DNA from: Leptospiraceae bacterium
GTDB lineage: Bacteria > Spirochaetota > Leptospiria > Leptospirales > Leptospiraceae
Length of the DNA: 64,000 nucleotides
Reading direction: 5' to 3'
Assembly (NCBI GenBank): GCA_017996175.1
Contig: JAGOHK010000013.1
Span: 1 to 64,000 of the forward strand
Shown here: positions 58,975 to 64,000 of the stretch, piece after piece
How positions within the stretch are numbered: position 1 is the stretch's first letter
How the letters are laid out: every line of letters begins with the position of its first letter
Program-made: the position numbers and the translations under genes
Notes under the pieces: model-generated
Databases searched by the model: none
The model's input: only the letters and a program-made list of their open reading frames with translations
What the model was told of the DNA's origin: nothing

Positions 58975-59088
58975 TTGTGAAAATCAGGAAAAGAAATTTA
59001 GCTAGAAATAATTTTTTTTTTTAGAAAAATTACGTGTTAGAGCGAGATAGAATTGACTTAATCTTTATTTGGGAACACCATTTCAAAA

Positions 59089-60246
59089 ATGAAGAACTGC
59101 TTAGAAAAAAACCTATTACTTCTCGTTATCATTTGCATGTTTATAATTACCTGCAAAAAAACTCCTGAGCCAGAAGCACCGAAGGAAAAAACATTTATTG
59201 TTCCCAAGAAAAATTATCTTTCCAGAGAATGGGTAAGTTACAAACAAACAATTGTAAATGGAGAAAATATTTCTGCCTCAACTCGGGAACAACTACAATC
59301 TAAGGCTTATGCTAAAATACAAAAAGGAATTCGATTCTATAAAGCCAAGAAATATTTAGAAGCAATTCAAGAGTATGAAGAGGCAATTGAATTTTATCCA
59401 TTAACAGAACTCTATTATCACTATGGAAATAGCCTTGCGAACTTGAATCGTTTAGAAGATTCTATTTTGGCTTATCAGATATCTCTTTCTATTTCTGACT
59501 GGCAATACAGAGATGAATTGAATCGACCAGAACTTGTGATGTATAACCTAGCCTGTTCTTATAGTCGATTAAATCAGTTGGATGAGGCATATAGCTATTT
59601 GGCGAAGGCTGTTGATCGTGGTTATAACGCATTTGCCTATGTTGAGAAAGATCCTGATATGGAAAATCCTCGAAAACACCCTGACTGGAAGGCGAAAATT
59701 CAAAAATGGCGACAGGAGTATAGTTATGATGAAACTGCTGTTGCTGGTGTAATTAAAGATATGGGACCAAGAGATGCAATATTATATTATCTTTGTAAGA
59801 ATGGAGTTGCAATTCAAGCAGGTATAAATTACTGCCCTGGTCATGAAAAGGGAACAGTCGGATATTATAAGGGAATTTGGCGGCTTGTAAAAGGAGATAT
59901 TAAGGTGGATATACAAGAATCATGCTTTCCGAGTTATGTTATCAGCAAAAAAGAGAAAGAAAAGTATAATTATGAACATCAGGGAGCTGCTTCGTATTGC
60001 CCGCCTGGAATCCCTGAATTCAAGGGAAACTGTGAGGTCAAAATTAGAAATGTACATAATAGAAATCTAATCTGGAGAGAAGTTGTAAAAGATATTATAA
60101 AAGGAGAATCCACATATAGCAAAAATGAAACGTATACGGGAGAGTTCTCTTTTAAAAAATTACGAGAAAATCAAGAACCCAAACAATGTGATCCGGACTT
60201 CGTTCCTAAAACTTTAAAAGATATTACGATTAAGGAAATTCAGTAG
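59089..60246 (+). CDS. TPR-containing lipoprotein
   Basis: A 385-residue protein. The signal ends FIITC, so Cys22 is probably lipidated. Residues ~70-210 are TPR-like: KYLEAIQEYEEAIEFYPL, YYHYGNSLANLNRLEDSILA, VMYNLACSYSRLNQLDEA. The remaining C-terminal ~170 residues are a separate domain with many Cys (CKNG, YCPG, SCFP, YCPPG, NCEV) and no known match. The same C-terminal part might form disulfides outside the cell. Function unknown. Confidence 0.75.
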   Translation: MKNCLEKNLLLLVIICMFIITCKKTPEPEAPKEKTFIVPKKNYLSREWVSYKQTIVNGENISASTREQLQSKAYAKIQKGIRFYKAKKYLEAIQEYEEAIEFYPLTELYYHYGNSLANLNRLEDSILAYQISLSISDWQYRDELNRPELVMYNLACSYSRLNQLDEAYSYLAKAVDRGYNAFAYVEKDPDMENPRKHPDWKAKIQKWRQEYSYDETAVAGVIKDMGPRDAILYYLCKNGVAIQAGINYCPGHEKGTVGYYKGIWRLVKGDIKVDIQESCFPSYVISKKEKEKYNYEHQGAASYCPPGIPEFKGNCEVKIRNVHNRNLIWREVVKDIIKGESTYSKNETYTGEFSFKKLRENQEPKQCDPDFVPKTLKDITIKEIQ

Positions 60247-60340
60247 AATTCAGTCGTTCTTTTTTTTGCAATTTTAGATTTATCTAAATTATCCGCAAGT
60301 ATTCATTCTACAATAAAATATTTCTACTCCTACGTATCAG

Positions 60341-60385
60341 CGATGTGAAGGCGTTTAAACGCTTCCGTGCCTTCAAATACTGATG
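60341..60385. other. Palindrome-rich hairpin after TPR lipoprotein gene
   Basis: GAAGGC (60347-60352) pairs with GCCTTC (60369-60374) around a perfect 12-base palindrome GCGTTTAAACGC (60351-60362). It lies between the TPR lipoprotein gene and the convergent PLD gene and may be a shared terminator. Confidence 0.45.
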
Positions 60386-60398
60386 CGACACCCAAAAA

Positions 60399-62369
60399 TT
60401 AATTTGTCAGACAACTCATCTCTGTATCAGAGTCCAATGGATTCTCAAAATAAATTTGTTTTAGCAGGTAATCGAAAATAGCCTTATTTGTTCTCGTTCT
60501 ATCCTGGTAACAAAAAAAGTAAAAGCTATTTTCTGTTTCAATGAATGCTGCTCCAAAAAGGCGCTCTGTGGAATTGGTAGAAATATTTGCTGAATATCCG
60601 CTTTCCCCATTGACAGGCTGTTCGATAGTTGCCGCTCGCATTTCTTTTCCGGGAATCCAGTAGCGAATTTGTTTTCCTTTTATATCTAGATTTTCTCTCA
60701 TTTCGAAATAGATATTATTATTTGTAAAACTTAGATACTTTGGCTTTTTATAGATGATTCTTTTTCCTGAGTAGAAAAGCGAATCCGGGTTGGAAGAATT
60801 ATAGGTATAAGAAATATTCGAATATTTATCATAAATCTGAAACGAATCCCAAAGAGGTTCGAGTGATAAAAAATCATTTCTATCTCCATTTGTAAGTCCA
60901 GATGAAATTTTCGCATAACTTGAAACAAAAAAACAATTTGTATTCTCTACTTTCGGATAATAAAGATATGTTTTCCAAATCCCGGTGCCTAGTTCAATGA
61001 CTGGTGATTTTATGTTCTGCGGCAAACAAATATTACCTTGAGAGATTGGAAAAATTTCTAATACTCTCTTATCTGGAAACACATGAAATTGATTCATTGG
61101 TTGTGGATAGGATTTATCTTTAATTCGATTAAATTCTTCTTGAAACTCAAAAGTTAGGTAAGGATTTTCGCTCATAAATAGAATTTCTCTATTTGAATCT
61201 CTTGCGTTCGTCGAGTAATTATAAGAACCGGATAATACTATTCTGCCGTCAATGATCATCGATTTGTGATGAAGTAAACCTCCTTCTGGAAATTTGGTTG
61301 TCTCTATAATGTCTTCATTTCCATCTTTATAAATTCTAGAGGTGAATCCGTAAAATTGATTTGCTAGGTACCTACCTTCTTCGTCCACCGGAGCATCATA
61401 TATGCCGGTAACTTTTACCCCGCGCGAGCTTGCTTGTTTTAGCGCGTGAGTTATTACTGCATCAAAATGATCGAAGATTAAATAATCAATGGAAATTCTA
61501 GCTTCACTAATCTTTTGCAGGAGTAGGTTTTGACTTAGAAAACCATTTTCCGGTGAAGAAATGAATTGGATTTTATTTGTATTTAAGACTGGAACATTTA
61601 GTTTTTCTTCTAAAAATTCTAACATTGTGTTTCGATTTATTTCTTCTATCGTAAACTGTATGTATCCATTCCAATCATTGGTAAGTCCTTTCTTGGAGAA
61701 ATTTCCAGTTCCGGTGAAAAATATGCTATTATCCGCTACAATTACTTTTATATGGTGAAGCCCGGGCTGCTTCCATACGTTGATTGTAAATCCATTCTCT
61801 TGCGCCAACTCATAGTTTTGCTCTTTGTCACCAGTAATCTCAATAATGACACCGCGTTTTTTTGCTTCTTTGAGTGCCCCGATAATTTCCGGATTGTTGA
61901 ATGAATAAGCATAGATTTTTAAGGAAAATTTTGTTTTTTCTATGATCGAGAGAATTGAATTCAACACTTCTCTTTTTTTATCTCTATGAATAAAACGCCC
62001 GGGGTAGGAAAATAAAGCTTTTGTATCATCGAATGAATTACTCAACAAAAGAGCTAATCTTTGTTTGTCTGCATTTCCTTTACTGTTGCTGCAAAAAAGA
62101 AATGAAAATAAAACAATAAGCAAAAATACATTCAATACAAATTTTTTTTTGTATTTAGGAATGAATTTTTTTAATTGCGATTCTGTTTTAGTAGAATTGA
62201 TTTGACAGGAAATTTTTTCATTCTGTCTAATATTTTTCTGAGAGGAACGTATTTCCCAAGACAAATAATTCAATCCATTTAGGACAGTTTTTACATTTAC
62301 TAATCCTATGAAAGAGCAGAGTCCTTTTTCTAAAATAATACTGAAGTTTGCACAAAGTTTAATTTTCAA
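60399..62369 (-). CDS. PLD-superfamily protein, probable lipoprotein
   Basis: 656 residues from a TTG start that overlaps the upstream stop and follows GGGGGGT. Two HKD motifs are present: His206-Lys208-Asp213 (HIKVIVAD) and His367-Lys369-Asp374 (HHKSMIID), each followed by a Gly/Asn block (GTGNFSKKG, GSYNYSTNAR). A membrane-like segment ends FLFCSNS at Cys93, which looks like a lipoprotein signal 72 residues inside; the true start may thus be later. The C-terminal ~230 residues form a separate domain. The pair suggests phospholipase D, nuclease or phosphatidyl transfer activity; the substrate is open. Cotranslated with the barrel gene upstream. Confidence 0.82.
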   Translation of the reverse strand: MKIKLCANFSIILEKGLCSFIGLVNVKTVLNGLNYLSWEIRSSQKNIRQNEKISCQINSTKTESQLKKFIPKYKKKFVLNVFLLIVLFSFLFCSNSKGNADKQRLALLLSNSFDDTKALFSYPGRFIHRDKKREVLNSILSIIEKTKFSLKIYAYSFNNPEIIGALKEAKKRGVIIEITGDKEQNYELAQENGFTINVWKQPGLHHIKVIVADNSIFFTGTGNFSKKGLTNDWNGYIQFTIEEINRNTMLEFLEEKLNVPVLNTNKIQFISSPENGFLSQNLLLQKISEARISIDYLIFDHFDAVITHALKQASSRGVKVTGIYDAPVDEEGRYLANQFYGFTSRIYKDGNEDIIETTKFPEGGLLHHKSMIIDGRIVLSGSYNYSTNARDSNREILFMSENPYLTFEFQEEFNRIKDKSYPQPMNQFHVFPDKRVLEIFPISQGNICLPQNIKSPVIELGTGIWKTYLYYPKVENTNCFFVSSYAKISSGLTNGDRNDFLSLEPLWDSFQIYDKYSNISYTYNSSNPDSLFYSGKRIIYKKPKYLSFTNNNIYFEMRENLDIKGKQIRYWIPGKEMRAATIEQPVNGESGYSANISTNSTERLFGAAFIETENSFYFFCYQDRTRTNKAIFDYLLKQIYFENPLDSDTEMSCLTN

Positions 62370-63682
62370 AATATTACCCCCCCTTGTAAATACGTTGAAG
62401 TTCCGTCTAATAAAATATCTTTAGAAGTATAAAGTTTGGAAAGATTACATCTAATAAAGAATCCATCAGAATTTCGCCTATCGTATAAAATTGATCCGGT
62501 TAGCTCGAATAAGAAAATTTTTTCGTAATCTCCTCTCTCGAAAGAAATACTACCGGTTGCCGCTCCTGTTGTGAGTCTTGGAACCAAGTAGTCTCCCTCT
62601 AAAATAAAAAATATATCTTCGAGTCGCATGGAAAAAAGTATATTCGTCCAAAAGGAATTTTTCCTTCCACCGTAAATAGAGTCTACTTTCTGTAATCCTC
62701 CCTGAGTGACCCAACCCGCAGGATAAAAGTTTAATTCTTGGTTTAATAAAAATGCTTTTCCTGGATAAGAGCCAAATCCTACGTAACCGCTTTCAAGCGT
62801 TTCTCCCTGAGAATTTCGTTTGTCTGCATCTGGTAAAAAAAATTCTAACTTTGTCTGAAAAAGTCTCCAATACGACTCGAAATATACGCGTAGTAACTCT
62901 CCCGAAATAGGAAGAGATTTTTCTTTCCTAACTGAATTGGACTGGGTTTTGTCTAGACCTCGTACGACTTGTATTTCCATTCCCATTGTAAAATACTTGG
63001 TTTGTTCCGAAATATTCCAAGCTCCAGTGTAAATGAAATCGGAATCTCCGCGTGGTTGGGATCTTATATCGTCTCTAGTCCCATTTCCCCAGTTACCTAG
63101 ATTCAAATAAGTAAAATGCAATTTGGAAAATAGATTTCCTTTACGGTAAACAAGAGATAGCCCATGTCGAAATCGTTCCCCGTTTTCTTTCTCGTCTTGA
63201 ATATTTTGATAAAGAAAAAACTTTTCAAATAGTGGATAACCTCGATAAAAGTCCACTAGATAAATATAGAATCCGAAATACTCAGATATTTGTGTTTTTA
63301 TTCCAACTCCTTCCATTCCGTCTTTCCAGCTTGACTGGACAGTTTTACTTTGTGGAAATAGAAATCTTCCGAACACAATTTCCATTTTTTTTATAGGAAG
63401 AGATAGATAACAGTTATCCCCTAGATATAGAATATCCTTGTAGTCCTTATCATTGAATCGTTTGTTTAAAATAATATGGATATCATAGCCAAAAGTATTT
63501 TTAGATCCAGAAAATTTTCCATGAATTGCAACTATATTATCCGAAGTTCGTGACTCTGTAGTAATTGTTTCTAATTTCTCTTGTCTTTCTTGGATTGTTC
63601 TTTTGTTCACTGTCATTACATCTACATTATATTCAGCATATAATGTAGATGCGGCAAATAGTAATATGGCGATCTTTACCAT
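62366..63682 (-). CDS. Outer-membrane beta-barrel protein
   Basis: A 438-residue protein with a signal peptide (LLFAASTLYA, ~16). The rest has alternating hydrophobic and polar residues as in beta-barrels, with many aromatic girdle residues (for example YIYLVDFYRGYPLFEKFFLY, RVYFESYWRLFQTKLEFFL). It ends in Phe, as outer-membrane strands commonly do (LQGGVIF). No known family is seen. It overlaps the PLD gene and the lamin-tail gene by 4 and 7 bases, so the three form one translational unit. Confidence 0.75.
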   Translation of the reverse strand: MVKIAILLFAASTLYAEYNVDVMTVNKRTIQERQEKLETITTESRTSDNIVAIHGKFSGSKNTFGYDIHIILNKRFNDKDYKDILYLGDNCYLSLPIKKMEIVFGRFLFPQSKTVQSSWKDGMEGVGIKTQISEYFGFYIYLVDFYRGYPLFEKFFLYQNIQDEKENGERFRHGLSLVYRKGNLFSKLHFTYLNLGNWGNGTRDDIRSQPRGDSDFIYTGAWNISEQTKYFTMGMEIQVVRGLDKTQSNSVRKEKSLPISGELLRVYFESYWRLFQTKLEFFLPDADKRNSQGETLESGYVGFGSYPGKAFLLNQELNFYPAGWVTQGGLQKVDSIYGGRKNSFWTNILFSMRLEDIFFILEGDYLVPRLTTGAATGSISFERGDYEKIFLFELTGSILYDRRNSDGFFIRCNLSKLYTSKDILLDGTSTYLQGGVIF

Positions 63683-64000
63683 TTCACGACCTCGTAGTCG
63701 TATTTGTTTTCTCCTCTTTTTTCGGGGGACAAAAGTATAATTTCATCTGTATTAACAGGAATTATAAATGGCGCGTGAGAATATTTATTTCCAAATGAGT
63801 GGATATGCGTTCTTTGCCCGCCGCTTGTTTTATATAGATCTAACATTTCGCCAGAGGAAATTCCATTTCCGATGGTGCTCGTTGACCTGGTTGTAAAGAT
63901 AAGAGTTGGGCTAATTCCCATTAGCTTTAAGTTTAATTTCGAAGCATCTGGATCTACTAGGTATCCGCATTGACCTGGCGAGAGTAAAGTAGAATTTCCA
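63676..64000 (-). CDS. Lamin-tail-domain protein, 5' end outside window
   Basis: The frame is open from the window edge to the stop at 63676, giving 107 residues; an internal ATG at 63921 is not the true start. The residues match a lamin-tail (LTD) domain: LLSPGQCGYLVDPDASKLNL, TIGNGISSGEMLDLY, and a beta strand ending in DEIILLSPEKRG. In bacteria LTD domains occur in surface proteins and beside PLD or other nucleases. Here it overlaps the barrel gene by 7 bases, followed by the PLD gene. Confidence 0.7.
   Translation of the reverse strand, partial: GNSTLLSPGQCGYLVDPDASKLNLKLMGISPTLIFTTRSTSTIGNGISSGEMLDLYKTSGGQRTHIHSFGNKYSHAPFIIPVNTDEIILLSPEKRGENKYDYEVVKW

Overview
The window is AT-rich bacterial chromosome from a spirochaete of the Leptospira group (Leptospiraceae); species and genus cannot be fixed from sequence alone. 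Four things support this. RNA polymerase beta has Asn at the position equivalent to E. coli Ser531, a spirochaete trait linked to natural rifampicin resistance. There is a DUF1564-type protein of the kind multiplied in Leptospira. Many genes encode spirochaete-style lipoproteins, and there are chemotaxis receptors, SpoIIE/PP2C-type phosphatases and adenylate cyclase-TPR regulators. No rRNA, CRISPR array, prophage or complete insertion sequence was seen.

Layout. 1-4.2 kb: a truncated FecR-domain lipoprotein gene, divergent from a cytochrome P450-lipoxygenase pair that looks like a two-enzyme oxylipin route. 4.5-9.3 kb: a thioredoxin-fold protein beside a chemotaxis receptor, a crotonase, a PP2C phosphatase and a small exported protein. 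9.4-18 kb: tyrosine recombinase, HemW, GH3 N-acetylhexosaminidase, two tandem exported paralogues, M48 protease and oligoendopeptidase F. 18.3-27.1 kb: surface lipoproteins (a DUF1566 lipoprotein interrupted by one in-frame TAG, and a lipoprotein with nine ~110-residue repeats) flanking a DUF4261 protein, an orphan ParA-like ATPase and a 7TM-DISM histidine kinase. 27.1-31.4 kb: a decayed dihydrofolate-reductase-like gene broken by a 119-bp MITE, a second receptor overlapping a SCO1/SenC gene, and a Kef-type antiporter. 31.9-36.8 kb: adenylate cyclase, Spo0M-like protein, a probable RNA ligase and an HD-GYP protein.

37.1-49.4 kb is the conserved core: tRNA-Thr, tRNA-Trp, secE, nusG, rplK, rplA, rplJ, rplL, rpoB, rpoC, rpsL, rpsG, closed by a strong terminator. 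49.8-50.8 kb holds an HD-domain protein and ogt. 50.9-57.9 kb is a Cus-type Cu(I)/Ag(I) efflux operon (cusC-cusB-cusA) followed by a DUF3347-like metal-site protein and a tiny exported protein built almost entirely of Asp-Ala-Lys and Ser-Ala-Lys triplets. 58-64 kb is accessory: tRNA-Asp, the DUF1564 protein, a TPR lipoprotein and a cluster of PLD-type lipoprotein, outer-membrane barrel and lamin-tail protein cut by the window end.

Across the window several families of palindromic intergenic repeats recur (GTCATTCCCGA type, ACCACCGAT type and others), one copy nested inside another. The most attractive functional hypotheses are the P450-lipoxygenase oxylipin pair, and two histidine-rich membrane receptors that each sit beside a thioredoxin-fold protein.
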